The position numbers were made by a program, and so were the translations under genes. From Giesbergeria sp. (lineage in GTDB: Bacteria > Pseudomonadota > Gammaproteobacteria > Burkholderiales > Burkholderiaceae_C): a stretch of 56,437 nucleotides of DNA. Every line of letters begins with the position of its first letter. Within the stretch, counting starts at the first letter, position 1. The notes below the pieces were generated by a model. That model saw only the letters and a program-made list of their open reading frames with translations, was not told the origin of the DNA and searched no databases. Of this stretch, positions 36,743 to 46,776 are shown piece by piece. Location of the stretch: the NCBI RefSeq assembly GCF_028686475.1, contig NZ_JAQUCA010000020.1, forward strand, positions 1-56,437, written 5' to 3'.

Positions 36743-37726
36743 TTACTCCAAAGAATTGAAAGAAAAGGCTTGGCGCAGCGCGCGGGCAGCATCGGCATGG
36801 GCGGTGCGCGCTTCAGGGATGGCACGGCCCATTTTGATAAATTCGTGTGTCACGCCACGGTAAATTTCTAAATCTACTGGCACGCCAGCCAGACGCAGTT
36901 TGTCGGCGTAATCAATGCCCTCATCCACCAACGGATCGCATTCGGCCAGCCCTATCCAGGCTGGGGCTACGCCTTCGACATCCGGGGCCAACAAGGGCGC
37001 AAAACGCCAGTCTTCGCGCTCTTGCCGGGTTTGCACATAATGGGCAAAAAACCAACTGATGGCGGGTTCTTCTAATACCAGCCCACGGGCATAGGTGGCG
37101 TGCGAAGGGGTATCTTGGTGCGCAGCACAACCGGGGTAGAACAATAGTTGCAGCGCCAAGGGCAAACCGGCATCGCGCGCCAAAATAGCATTCACGGCGG
37201 ACAGCGTGCCGCCAGCGCTATCGCCGCCCACGGCCAAACGGCTGGCATCGGCTCCTAGGGTGCTGGCGTGCAGCGCCAGCCATTGCAAGGCATCCCAAGC
37301 ATCGTTGCTGGCGGTGGGAAAGCGGTGTTCTGGGGCCAAACGGTAGTCTAACGACACCACCATGCAAGCAGCCAAGCGGGCCAACTCGCGGCACAGGGTA
37401 TCGTGGGTGGCAATGCTGCCAATGGTAAAACCGCCGCCATGTAGATACAGCAACAGGCCGGACGCTGGGCCGGTGGTGTCGGAAGCATACAGACGGGCGG
37501 GCAAGGGGTAGCCATCGCGCGCCGGGATGGTGAAGTCCTCTATCCGTGCCAAGGGGGCCTTAGGCACTTCCAACACCCCTGCGCCCACCTCGTAGGCAGC
37601 ACGGGCTTGGACGGGTGTCAGGGTATGCAAGGGGGTACCACCAGCACGGTGCATGCGTTCTAGTACGCTGTACATGGCCTTGGTCAGGCGGGTGCGGTGG
37701 AGGTGCAGTTCAGGGTGGGCAGTCAC
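36743..37726 (-). CDS. Alpha/beta hydrolase, hormone-sensitive-lipase family esterase
   Basis: A 327-residue esterase or lipase of family IV. The oxyanion HGGG lies in LLYLHGGGFTIGS, the nucleophile in GGDSAGGTLSA. The catalytic Asp is likely in ECDPLVDEGIDYADKL, and His in GVTHEFIKMG. There is no signal peptide, so it is cytoplasmic. It begins 30 bases after the Hsp70 gene's stop and continues into the thioesterase-GNAT gene. Confidence 0.9.
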   Translation of the reverse strand: MTAHPELHLHRTRLTKAMYSVLERMHRAGGTPLHTLTPVQARAAYEVGAGVLEVPKAPLARIEDFTIPARDGYPLPARLYASDTTGPASGLLLYLHGGGFTIGSIATHDTLCRELARLAACMVVSLDYRLAPEHRFPTASNDAWDALQWLALHASTLGADASRLAVGGDSAGGTLSAVNAILARDAGLPLALQLLFYPGCAAHQDTPSHATYARGLVLEEPAISWFFAHYVQTRQEREDWRFAPLLAPDVEGVAPAWIGLAECDPLVDEGIDYADKLRLAGVPVDLEIYRGVTHEFIKMGRAIPEARTAHADAARALRQAFSFNSLE

Positions 37727-37756
37727 AACAGCAGGGCAAAGCAGGCGAAGCCGCCA

Positions 37757-39028
37757 TTATGCGGATGCCTTTGCCAACGGCCCGTAGGCCAGCCCAGAAG
37801 CCACACCACCAAATAAGTCGCCCTCGACCAAAGGCACACCCGGAAAGCCTTGTGCCAGCACCTGTTGGAAGGCACGCAAGGCCGATGAGCCACCAGTGAG
37901 GTAAATAGCCCCCAATTGAACAGGAGCAATGCCCGCTTGGCGCACACACTCTTGCGCGCACTGCAGCACACGCGCCAGCAGCTTAGAAAGCTGGCTGGCT
38001 ACCTGCTCTGGGGCCAATGTGGCGATGAGCTGGGCTTGAACCTCGGACAAATCTAGCGTTTGCGGCTGCCCGCTGATGGAGCAGGCAATTTTGGCCTGCT
38101 CCATCGCATTCATTAGGCGGTGCCCGAGTTGCTCGCGCAGCACCACCATCAGGCGCTGGTGCAGGCGTTCATCGCGGTAGTCTTGGCGCAGGGCTTGGGC
38201 TTCGCGCAGTGCCTTGGGTGACGACAGCCAATGAATCAGGTGCCAAGTGGCCAAATCGAAGAACACCCGGCTGGGCACCTCGCGGCCTTTGGGGCCAGTA
38301 TGGCGATAGCCTAACAACGGCATCACCTGCTCTAGATGCAATTTATGGTCGTAATCGGTGCCACCAATATGCACGCCGGTAGTGGCCAGAATATCGGCAC
38401 TGCGATCCGTTTTGGCGATGCGTTCTGGCCCCAAGCGCACCACGGTAAAGTCGGAAGTACCGCCACCAATATCCACCACCAGCACGGTGCTTTCTTGCGT
38501 CAGGCGGCGTTCGTAGTCCAGCGCGGCGGCAATCGGTTCTAACTGGAAGCCTACTTCGGCAAAACCACAGCGGGCAGCCGCTTGCAACAGCGAGGCTTGC
38601 GCCAGCTGGTCGCGCTCGGGGTTGTCATCGACAAAATGCACCGGACGCCCCAATACCAGCCGTGCGGGCAAGCCACCCAATTGCAATTGAGCGCGCTGCA
38701 CCAGCTCTAGCAAAAAGCGCTCAATGATGTCCTGAAAACTCACCATCTCATGGTGGATGGCGGTTTTTTCCTGCAACAACGGGCTACCGAGCAGGCTTTT
38801 GAGCGAGCGCATCAAGCGCCCCTCGGTGTGCGCCAGATAGTGCGTCATGGCATCGCGGCCAAAATGCGTACTGTGGGTTTCGTGGTTAAAAAACAAGGCG
38901 GTGGGCAGGGTGGTGGCTTGGCCCTCTAAGGGCAGCAGGCGAGCCTTGCCTTGGCCATCAGCCCAAGCCACCGCAGAGTTGGAAGTGCCAAAGTCAATGC
39001 CTAGCGTACCGGGAAGAAAAGAAGTCAT
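37757..39028 (-). CDS. yegD: Hsp70-family protein, YegD-like
   Basis: A 423-residue protein with only the actin-like ATPase of Hsp70. The phosphate-1 motif is LGIDFGTSNSAVAWADG, phosphate-2 VVDIGGGTSDFTVVRLG, and the adenosine motif YLTGGSSALRAFQ. The DnaK substrate-binding domain is absent, as in E. coli YegD. Its function is unknown. The start MTSFLPGTLGIDFG at 39028 is chosen; longer upstream reading is Cys-rich and atypical. It heads a leftward three-gene set. A stand-alone J-domain gene lies further right in this window. Confidence 0.9.
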   Translation of the reverse strand: MTSFLPGTLGIDFGTSNSAVAWADGQGKARLLPLEGQATTLPTALFFNHETHSTHFGRDAMTHYLAHTEGRLMRSLKSLLGSPLLQEKTAIHHEMVSFQDIIERFLLELVQRAQLQLGGLPARLVLGRPVHFVDDNPERDQLAQASLLQAAARCGFAEVGFQLEPIAAALDYERRLTQESTVLVVDIGGGTSDFTVVRLGPERIAKTDRSADILATTGVHIGGTDYDHKLHLEQVMPLLGYRHTGPKGREVPSRVFFDLATWHLIHWLSSPKALREAQALRQDYRDERLHQRLMVVLREQLGHRLMNAMEQAKIACSISGQPQTLDLSEVQAQLIATLAPEQVASQLSKLLARVLQCAQECVRQAGIAPVQLGAIYLTGGSSALRAFQQVLAQGFPGVPLVEGDLFGGVASGLAYGPLAKASA

Positions 39029-39174
39029 GCAGCGCAAAGCAAAAAAGCGGCCGATTGTGGCACAAGGCCCAAAGCGCCTTTTTTCTGGATAAGGGATAGA
39101 ATGATTGGACGCAAATTGGCAACTGCTTTCGCTGCAATCCCACTCGAACAAAAGCGGATTGAAAGGAATTTTTT

Positions 39175-39855
39175 ATGCAAAAAATGCTACTGCTGGTGGG
39201 CCTGTGCAGCGTGGCCACACTGGCCAGCGCGCAAGAGCAGGCGCGCGTTATCTCCTCTACCCCCATCTTGCAGCAGGTGGCGGTGCCGCAGCAGGTGTGC
39301 CACGATGAAACGATAGCCACTGCACCACGCACTACGGGCGGCGGGGCCATGTTGGGGGCGATTGCAGGTGGCGCAGCAGGCAATGCGATTGGCGGTGGCA
39401 GTGGCCGCGCGGCAGCAACCGCCTTGGGCGTAATTGGCGGCGCTTTGTTAGGAAACCAAGTAGAAGGCCAAGGCCGCCAGCCCTACTACCAAGATGTGCG
39501 ACGCTGCACCACCGAAACTTTTTATGAAAACCGCACCGTAGGCTACAACGTAATCTATGAGTATGCTGGCCGCCAATACAGCACCCGCACCGAGCGCGAC
39601 CCCGGCGGCTGGCTGCCTATCAGTGTGCAACCCGTGGCCGATAAGCGGCATGGCCGGGTGTACTCCACCGCACAACCCGAATACATTGAGCAAGGCCGCG
39701 TCGTCTCGGGCCAGCGTCGCGAGGTTTTGCCCCCGCCGCCTGCGGTGTATGTCAATCCACCCGTAACCGTGATTGAATACAACCGCCAGCGCGATTACTA
39801 CCCGCCTCCTCCACCTCCACGCCCGTACCACCACCATCGGGACGAATGGCGCTAA
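39175..39855 (+). CDS. Glycine-zipper 2TM (17 kDa surface antigen-like) protein
   Basis: A 226-residue exported protein with a signal peptide (MQKMLLLVGLCSVATLASA). The glycine-zipper region GAMLGAIAGGAAGNAIGGGS and LGVIGGALLGNQVEG matches the Rick_17kDa_Anti fold. The middle part is CTTETFYENRTVGYNVIYEY. The C-terminus is proline- and histidine-rich (YYPPPPPPRPYHHHRDEWR). There is no lipobox Cys after the signal. It is probably an envelope protein of unknown role, and sits alone between divergent yegD and ppnP. Confidence 0.85.
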   Translation: MQKMLLLVGLCSVATLASAQEQARVISSTPILQQVAVPQQVCHDETIATAPRTTGGGAMLGAIAGGAAGNAIGGGSGRAAATALGVIGGALLGNQVEGQGRQPYYQDVRRCTTETFYENRTVGYNVIYEYAGRQYSTRTERDPGGWLPISVQPVADKRHGRVYSTAQPEYIEQGRVVSGQRREVLPPPPAVYVNPPVTVIEYNRQRDYYPPPPPPRPYHHHRDEWR

Positions 39856-39929
39856 TTTTGTACTGCGCTGGTGTGGTGGCCCATGCAGCCGCCTAAAATT
39901 GCTGCTTTACCTTTGACGCTTTTTTGTCC

Positions 39930-41617
<1,688 letters not shown>

Positions 41618-41642
41618 ATGCTTATAGCGCGTTGAGCATGTC

Positions 41643-41674
41643 AGAAGCCACCGCCAGCGGTGGCTTCTTTTTTT
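41643..41674 (+). terminator. Rho-independent terminator after argG
   Basis: AGAAGCCACCGC pairs perfectly with GCGGTGGCTTCT around a two-base loop and ends in seven T. Confidence 0.92.
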
Positions 41675-41696
41675 CACCTTCGCTTTGGGGTTCTGC

Positions 41697-43034
41697 ATGA
41701 AAAACATCCAACGCAGTCTGGTTGGCATTTTGTTGGGCTTGAGCCTGCTCTGGTGCTTAGCTGATGGGACCGAGTGGGCCAGCGTACCGCATTTTTTTGC
41801 TTGGCGAACTTTGCTCATGCAGTGGACAGGGGTGTTGGCGATAGGTGTCATGAGTGTGGCCATCTTGTTGGCCTTGCGCCCGGTGTGGCTAGAGCCTTGG
41901 CTGGGGGGCTTAGACAAGATGTATCGGCTGCATAAATGGCTAGGCATTGCCGGGCTGGTGTTGGCCATCGGGCACTGGCTGCTGTCGGAAGCGCCGAAAT
42001 GGCTGGTTGAGCTAGGCTGGTTGACCAAGCCAGCACGCGGTGCGCGCCCGGCCTTGCCCGAGGATGCGCTGGTGCAGCGTTTTTTGGCCGGACAACGCCA
42101 TCTGGCCGAAAACATCGGTGAATGGGCTTTTTATGCCACCGTGTTGCTGCTCACGCTGGCTTTGCTCAAGCGTTTTCCGTACCGCTATTTTTTTAAAACG
42201 CACCGTTGGATCAGTCTGGCCTATTTGGCGCTGGTGTGGCATTCGGTGGTGTTGCTGCAATGGAGCTACTGGGCCAGCCCGTTGGGGCTGGTGCTGGCGC
42301 TGTTGCTGCTGGGCGGCAGTGTGGCTACGGTGTTGGTGCTGTTGCGCCGAGTGGGCCACCAACGCAAAGCAGTGGGCGAGGTCGCGGCTGTGCGCCATTT
42401 TGCGGCCCTAAAGGTGGTGGAGCTGGACATTGCCTTGCACCATCGTTGGTCTGGGCACCAAGCAGGGCAATTTGCTTTTGTCACTCTGCACCCCGAAGAA
42501 GGGCCACATCCGTTCACGATTTCTTCTGCTTGGACAGGTGATGGCCATATCACTTTCATCATCAAAGCCTTGGGCGATTACACCAATACCCTGGCGCAGC
42601 GGGTGCAAGTGGGGCAGGATGTCGAGTTAGAGGGGCCGTATGGTCAGTTTCAGTTCCAAGGGGCTGCCACGCGGCAAATATGGATTGGTGCGGGTATCGG
42701 CATTACTCCATTTATCGCCCGGATGCAAACCTTGGCCGAGCAGCCCGACGGCAAAACGATAGATTTGTTCCATACCACCGCTGTCTATGAGGACGAGGCC
42801 ATCGCCCTGCTAGAGCAAGCGGCCCGCGCCGCTGGTGTGGCGCTGCATGTGTACTGGGATCAGCGCGATGGCCGCCTAGACGCGGCGCGTATCGTGGCCG
42901 CCGTGCCGCAGTGGCAGGAGGCCGATGTGTGGTTTTGTGGCCCTGCGGCTTTTGGTCAGGCCCTGCAACGCGATTGCTTGGCTTTGGGCTTGCCAGCGCA
43001 GCGCTTTCACCAAGAGCTGTTTGCCATGCGCTAG
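41697..43034 (+). CDS. Ferric reductase-like transmembrane oxidoreductase with FNR module
   Basis: A 445-residue protein. The N-terminal half has about six membrane helices with heme-ligand-type histidines (MYRLHKWLGIAGLVLAIGHW, then THRWISLAYLALVWHS). The C-terminal half is a ferredoxin-NADP reductase module: FAD-binding HPFTISSAW, then GPYGQF, and NAD(P)-binding IWIGAGIGITPFIARM and DVWFCGPAAFGQAL. It resembles the NOX/FRE-type ferric reductases. It probably moves electrons from NAD(P)H across the inner membrane. The start MKNIQRSLVG at 41697 has no alternative of note apart from ATG at 41685. Confidence 0.88.
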   Translation: MKNIQRSLVGILLGLSLLWCLADGTEWASVPHFFAWRTLLMQWTGVLAIGVMSVAILLALRPVWLEPWLGGLDKMYRLHKWLGIAGLVLAIGHWLLSEAPKWLVELGWLTKPARGARPALPEDALVQRFLAGQRHLAENIGEWAFYATVLLLTLALLKRFPYRYFFKTHRWISLAYLALVWHSVVLLQWSYWASPLGLVLALLLLGGSVATVLVLLRRVGHQRKAVGEVAAVRHFAALKVVELDIALHHRWSGHQAGQFAFVTLHPEEGPHPFTISSAWTGDGHITFIIKALGDYTNTLAQRVQVGQDVELEGPYGQFQFQGAATRQIWIGAGIGITPFIARMQTLAEQPDGKTIDLFHTTAVYEDEAIALLEQAARAAGVALHVYWDQRDGRLDAARIVAAVPQWQEADVWFCGPAAFGQALQRDCLALGLPAQRFHQELFAMR

Positions 43035-43124
43035 GGCTGAGGCTTGTCTTTACCCGCAACTCATATAAGCTATTGATTTTATTGACTTGTGACTCTGGTT
43101 TGTCACTGAAAAAGTCTATATAAA

Positions 43125-43139
43125 TAGGACTTACGCAAA
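43125..43139 (+). repeat. Partial copy of the MITE end
   Basis: TAGGACTTACGCAAA repeats the left terminal sequence of the MITE that starts 28 bases later, in direct orientation. Probably the relic of an earlier or nested insertion. Confidence 0.6.
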
Positions 43140-43152
43140 CCAATAAAATTTA

Positions 43153-43275
43153 TAGGACTTACGCAAAATGAATATTAAATTATTGTCAACTCCTATACAA
43201 ATCAATAATTTACACATTTGAGTACCCGAAAATTTTCACAATGCGGAACAAAAACGCCGTTTTGCGTAAGTCCTA
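43153..43275. mobile_element. 123-base MITE-like element with perfect 16-base terminal inverted repeats
   Basis: TAGGACTTACGCAAAA (43153-43168) is exactly inverted as TTTTGCGTAAGTCCTA (43260-43275). The interior is AT-rich, unlike the surrounding DNA, and holds no ORF. If the repeat is taken to start at GGAC, the element is flanked by TA on both sides, which would fit a TA target duplication. It must be moved by a transposase elsewhere, as none is in this window. Confidence 0.82.
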
Positions 43276-43312
43276 ATTACATTAGCAGCATCGTAACCAC
43301 AGAAAGGCGGAT

Positions 43313-43493
43313 GTGAAAATCAGCGAATTCAAGCGGTGGCTTGAGTCGCAGGGGGTGCTGATAGAAAACGGCACCAACCATTCATTGGAAGCTGTACCGC
43401 AACGGCTACCAAAGTACCCTGCCAAGACACCCCAGCAAAGAGCTGAAGGAAGGCACCAGACGCGCCATTCTCAAGCAACTGGACATGAAATAA
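43313..43493 (+). pseudogene. hicA: HicA toxin, frameshifted by a 4-base duplication
   Basis: The reading frame starts MKISEFKRWLESQGVLIENG TNH, then breaks. CATTCATTGG at 43379-43388 contains an extra TCAT (43382-43385) relative to the expected CATTGG. Removing it restores WKLYRNGYQSTLPRHPSKEL through ILKQLDMK to TAA at 43491-43493, giving a 58-residue HicA of normal size. HicA is a small double-stranded-RNA-binding-fold mRNase toxin. As written the toxin is truncated and replaced by an out-of-frame tail, so probably inactive. The RBS of hicB (AAGGAGG) lies right after. Confidence 0.85.
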
Positions 43494-43566
43494 GGAGGAA
43501 GCGGGGCCGCAAGGCTCTGTTTAACTGCCCTGCCCGTTGCCATCCGCCCGACCCACCAAGGCCACC

Positions 43567-43992
43567 ATGCTCTACTACCCCGCTCAATTTGAACCCGAAG
43601 CCGATGGTGGCTACAGCGTCACCTTCCGCGACATCCCCGAAGCCATCACCCAAGGAGACTCCTTGGAAGAGGCACGCCGCGCAGCGGTAGATGCCCTGAT
43701 CACCGCAATGGATTTTTACTTTGAAGATGGCCGCGCCGTGTCAGCCCCCAGCGCCGCGCAAGCGGGCGAAGAGTTGGTGACCATGCCGGTGTCGGTGGCG
43801 ACCAAGGTGCTATTGCTGAACCTGATGATTGAGCAGCGCAAACGCCCAATGGAGCTGGCGCGCGCCATGCACATTAAGCCACAGGAAGTAACCCGCATCA
43901 TGGACATTCACCACGCCACCAAGATAGACACCTTGGCCGCCGCCTTTGCGGCCTTGGGTAAACGCCTAGAGGTACGAGTGCTTGCCCCCTAA
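43567..43992 (+). CDS. hicB: HicB antitoxin
   Basis: A 141-residue antitoxin. It has the N-terminal HicB fold (MLYYPAQFEPEADGGYSVTF and ITQGDSLEEARRAAVDALIT) and a C-terminal DNA-binding helix-turn-helix (MELARAMHIKPQEVTRIMDI). It starts at ATG 43567; the frame is open further upstream. HicB binds HicA and represses the operon. It is intact although its toxin partner is frameshifted. Confidence 0.92.
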   Translation: MLYYPAQFEPEADGGYSVTFRDIPEAITQGDSLEEARRAAVDALITAMDFYFEDGRAVSAPSAAQAGEELVTMPVSVATKVLLLNLMIEQRKRPMELARAMHIKPQEVTRIMDIHHATKIDTLAAAFAALGKRLEVRVLAP

Positions 43993-44017
43993 AGGCGGCA
44001 GCTTCGGTAGGGGGGCG

Positions 44018-44046
44018 TTATCGGGCTATGCTTCGTTGCCCGATAA
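44018..44046. repeat. Hairpin TTATCGGGC/GCCCGATAA
   Basis: A perfect 9-base inverted repeat with an 11-base loop downstream of hicB. No T-run follows, so it is not a standard terminator. It may be an end of the accessory patch. Confidence 0.4.
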
Positions 44047-44061
44047 TCAGGGATGGCTCTA

Positions 44062-44089
44062 GTTCACTGCCGTACAGGCAGTCAAAAAA
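44062..44089 (+). repeat. Single orphan repeat matching the type I-F CRISPR consensus
   Basis: GTTCACTGCCGTACAGGCAG (44062-44081) is identical to the first 20 bases of the E. coli/Yersinia-type I-F CRISPR repeat, including the CTGCC-GTACA-GGCAG hairpin cut by Cas6f. The last eight bases (TCAAAAAA) diverge from the usual CTTAGAAA. No second repeat or cas gene is visible in this window, so it is a relic or stand-alone copy. Confidence 0.6.
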
Positions 44090-44090
44090 C

Positions 44091-44125
44091 AAAAAACCCT
44101 GCCATCATTTTGCTGGCAGGGTTTT
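44091..44125 (-). terminator. Terminator of tRNA-Lys (bidirectional hairpin)
   Basis: AAAACCCTGCCA pairs with TGGCAGGGTTTT around a short loop. On the minus strand the stem is followed by T, fitting a terminator of the leftward tRNA. Confidence 0.8.
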
Positions 44126-44148
44126 ATTGCGCCGTTGGGCTAAATACT

Positions 44149-44224
44149 TGGTGGGACGTGCGGGGGTCGAACCCACGACAAACGGATTAAAAGTCCGCTG
44201 CTCTACCAACTGAGCTAACGTCCC
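44149..44224 (-). tRNA. tRNA-Lys (anticodon TTT)
   Basis: A 76-base tRNA with encoded CCA. The acceptor GGGACGT pairs with ACGTCCC, the anticodon loop is CTTTTAA (anticodon TTT), and the T arm is CGTGGGTTCGACCCCCG-like. It closely resembles E. coli tRNA-Lys. Confidence 0.96.
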
Positions 44225-44242
44225 ACATTTGCTGAGAACGCA

Positions 44243-44272
44243 ATTGTAGCACGAATAAATCAGCTGGTTCAA
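44243..44272 (-). promoter_or_regulatory. Promoter of tRNA-Lys
   Basis: On the minus strand TTGAAC (-35, 44272-44267) and TACAAT (-10, 44248-44243) are separated by 18 bases, about 18 bases before the mature 5' end. Confidence 0.65.
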
Positions 44273-44393
44273 AATTTTTTTGAATGGTGCCTGCAACATC
44301 TCCCAAAGCGGCCCCACCACACGCCAGCATCCTCCCCTATGATGCCGCCTGTCAGACCACTGTCATAAAAATACTATCGAGACCCGCGATGTC

Positions 44394-46439
44394 ATGAGTG
44401 ATTCCAGTTCTTACCCCACCGCTACCCCGTCTATGCAGCGCCCCGATGCCTCGGGATTTTTTGAACACCACGGCATTTGGGCGCCCGGTGTGCGCGCCTT
44501 TCGCAACCTGCGCTTTGCCACCAAGGCGCTGATTATTTCCTTGGCTTTTATGTTGCCCATGCTAGTGTTGGTCGGCTGGATGCTCAAAAATGAGTTTGAT
44601 ACCGCCATGCAGACACGCATGGATGCCACGCGCCAGCATGTCGAAATCGCCTCTGGTTTTTTGGAGTGGGCGCACAGCCAAGAAACCTCTGGGCAGCTTA
44701 CCCCAGTCCAAGCGCAAGCCCTGGCCCAAGCAGTGATTGGCAAACTGCGCTACGACCAGCAAGAATACTTCTGGATTAACGATGTGCAGCAGCGCATGGT
44801 CATGCACCCGATGTCACCGCAACTCAACGGCAAAGACATGAGCGCACACCAAGACCCCAATGGCTTTGCCCTGTTCCAAGCCTTTGCCAACACCGGGCGC
44901 AATGGGGGCAAGGGTTTTGTTTCCTACCAATGGCCACGTCCCGGTAGCCAAAAGGCCGTGGACAAACTGGCCTATGTGCAAGGTTTTCAGCCTTGGGGCT
45001 GGGTACTGGGGTCGGGCATCTATGTGGATGATTTGTACCAAGTTTTTTTGCATGAACTAACCATCGCAGGCATTGGGGTTTTTATCAGCGTGGCCGTGGC
45101 CAGTTATTTATTTTTAAGTTTTTACCGCGTGATGGATGGTGGCCTCAAAGAGACCCGTCGCCACCTGCGCGCCATGACCAGCGGCGACTTAACCACCTCG
45201 CCCTCGCCTTGGGGCAAAGACGAAGCAGCGCAACTGATGACCGAACTGCACGCCATGCAAGACGCTTTGCGGACGATGGTGCTGCGCGTGCGCCGTTCTA
45301 GCGATGACATCGTGCATTCAGCCAGTGAGATTGCCAGCGGTGCTTTGGATTTATCGCGGCGCACCGAACAAACTGCCAGCAACTTAGAAGAATCAGCGGC
45401 TTCGATGGAGCAAATTGCCGCCACCGTTAGCAACACCACCCAGCACACGCAAGAAGCCTCGCAGGTAGCGCAACACAATGCCCAAGTCGCCAGTGATGGG
45501 GGCCAAGTGATGCGTGAAGTGGTGCATACGATGGAAGGCATCCGGCAATCGTCGGCGCAAATCTCGGACATCATCAGCACCATCGACGGCATTGCTTTCC
45601 AAACCAATATTTTGGCGCTCAATGCCGCCGTAGAAGCCGCCCGCGCCGGTGAGCAAGGCCGAGGCTTTGCCGTGGTGGCCTCTGAAGTACGCAATTTGGC
45701 TGGACGCAGTGCCGCCGCCGCCAAAGAAATCAAAGCCCTGATTGACAGCAGCGTCCGCCAAGTCAGTACCGGCACCGACATTGTGCGTAAAGCGGGCAGC
45801 ACGATTGAAGATATTGTGCATTCGTCCCAGCACGTCAACAGCTTGCTCAGTGAAGTGGCCACTGGCGCGCGTGAACAAAACCAAGGCATTGGTCAAATTG
45901 GCCAAGCGGTGCAAGAATTAGACCGCATGACGCAGCAAAATGCTGCGTTGGTGGAAGAGACCGCTGCTGCCGCTGCCGCCATGCAAAACCAAGCGCAAAC
46001 GCTGGCCAGCGAGGTGGCACGCTTTGTTTTGCCTGCGATGGCACAATTGTCAGAAGAAGACAGCGCCAGCTACAACACCACGGTGGCAGATTTTGATTTT
46101 GACAGCGCCATCGAGGCGCACCGCCAGTGGAAAGTCAAACTGCGCTCCGCGATTGCCAAGCAGGAAAAGCTCGATGCCGACACCATCTGCCGCGATGACC
46201 AATGCCCCTTAGGGCGCTGGATTCATGGCCCCGGTGGCACGCAATGGGGCAGCCGCCCGCTGTTCTCGCAATTGCTGACCAAACATGCCGATTTCCACCA
46301 GAGCGCCGGTGCGGTAGCGCGCAAAATCAATGCCGGACAATACCAAGATGCGGAAAAACTCATCGGGGCTGGTTCACACTTTTCGGATGTTTCCTTGGAA
46401 GTCACCACCTTGTTGAGCAGTGCCAAACGCGGCTTGTAA
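44394..46439 (+). CDS. Methyl-accepting chemotaxis protein with Cache and CZB domains
   Basis: A 681-residue chemoreceptor. A first membrane helix ([19 protein letters not shown]) is followed by a periplasmic single-Cache sensor with [20 protein letters not shown] and [15 protein letters not shown] second helix ([20 protein letters not shown]) and HAMP-like linker follow. The signalling domain has the conserved hairpin tip [19 protein letters not shown]. The C-terminus is a CZB zinc-binding domain (HRQWKVKL, then [18 protein letters not shown]). The ligand is unknown, though such Cache domains often bind small organic acids. Immediately after the stop codon comes the second IscB-type element. 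Confidence 0.94.
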   Translation: MSDSSSYPTATPSMQRPDASGFFEHHGIWAPGVRAFRNLRFATKALIISLAFMLPMLVLVGWMLKNEFDTAMQTRMDATRQHVEIASGFLEWAHSQETSGQLTPVQAQALAQAVIGKLRYDQQEYFWINDVQQRMVMHPMSPQLNGKDMSAHQDPNGFALFQAFANTGRNGGKGFVSYQWPRPGSQKAVDKLAYVQGFQPWGWVLGSGIYVDDLYQVFLHELTIAGIGVFISVAVASYLFLSFYRVMDGGLKETRRHLRAMTSGDLTTSPSPWGKDEAAQLMTELHAMQDALRTMVLRVRRSSDDIVHSASEIASGALDLSRRTEQTASNLEESAASMEQIAATVSNTTQHTQEASQVAQHNAQVASDGGQVMREVVHTMEGIRQSSAQISDIISTIDGIAFQTNILALNAAVEAARAGEQGRGFAVVASEVRNLAGRSAAAAKEIKALIDSSVRQVSTGTDIVRKAGSTIEDIVHSSQHVNSLLSEVATGAREQNQGIGQIGQAVQELDRMTQQNAALVEETAAAAAAMQNQAQTLASEVARFVLPAMAQLSEEDSASYNTTVADFDFDSAIEAHRQWKVKLRSAIAKQEKLDADTICRDDQCPLGRWIHGPGGTQWGSRPLFSQLLTKHADFHQSAGAVARKINAGQYQDAEKLIGAGSHFSDVSLEVTTLLSSAKRGL

Positions 46440-46444
46440 GTCAA

Positions 46445-46640
46445 CTACCCCGACCTGAAGGTCGGAACTTGGAAGGCGAAAGCTTTGCAAGTTCTGGTTG
46501 CAGACAAGCGACAGGGTAAGCACGAAACGGTTCGGAACCGCCCGCAAGGGCAAGCCGGCACGCAACATGGTCGAGGGGATCCGCACCGCAAGGTGCGCGT
46601 CACTAGGCCCTTACGGGCAGAGCCGCAAGGCCCAGCAGAG
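46445..46640 (+). ncRNA. Omega-RNA-like scaffold without a protein gene
   Basis: This carries the same order of elements as 32498-32805: the left-end hairpin, a conserved CGAGGGGA, a CGCACC-GCAA-GGTGCG stem (46582-46597), CGTCACTAGGCCC (from 46598), and a GCCC-TTAC-GGGC stem. The GNRA-capped stem differs from the other copy at three base pairs, all compensated. The 3' end is approximate. If transcribed, the guide would come from the 3' end of the chemoreceptor gene. Any protein partner would have to act in trans. Confidence 0.6.
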
Positions 46641-46772
46641 GTGAAAAGCCTCGCACTAATTTCTGTCAACCGGGCTATTGAATGGACGTGAGCAGGTACC
46701 GGCCCAAAGCAAGGAACGCGATGCGTTCCGCGCTCTACCTCCCCGGCATGAATGCCGAGGTTTCACGCGCAA
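46445..46772 (+). mobile_element. ORF-less IscB-derived element carrying only the RNA scaffold
   Basis: 328 bases bounded like the element at 32498-33379. The left end has the hairpin CCGACC-TGAA-GGTCGG; the right end has GGAACGC/GCGTTCC and CGGCAT/ATGCCG hairpins and ends GGTTTCACGCGCAA. It is preceded by GTCAA and followed by CCTGATGA (the rraA start). The stretch TCAACCGGGC...GGACGTGAGCAGG is shared with the 3' part of the mini-iscB, so it was derived by deletion of the ORF. It is non-autonomous. Confidence 0.82.
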
Positions 46773-46776
46773 CCTG

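Noticed and set aside
44018-44046. Hairpin downstream of hicB as an integron attC site
   Set aside because: It lacks the GTTRRRY and RYYYAAC ends and there is no integrase or cassette arrangement.
44062-44089. A full CRISPR array
   Set aside because: Only one repeat is present. The flanks show no second repeat at spacer distance and no cas genes are in this window.
46678-46776. Longer rraA start inside the element (ATG 46678)
   Set aside because: The added residues are translated transposon-end hairpins. The RraA family starts near MNSSDSP, and the same end sequence is non-coding in this frame at the other element.
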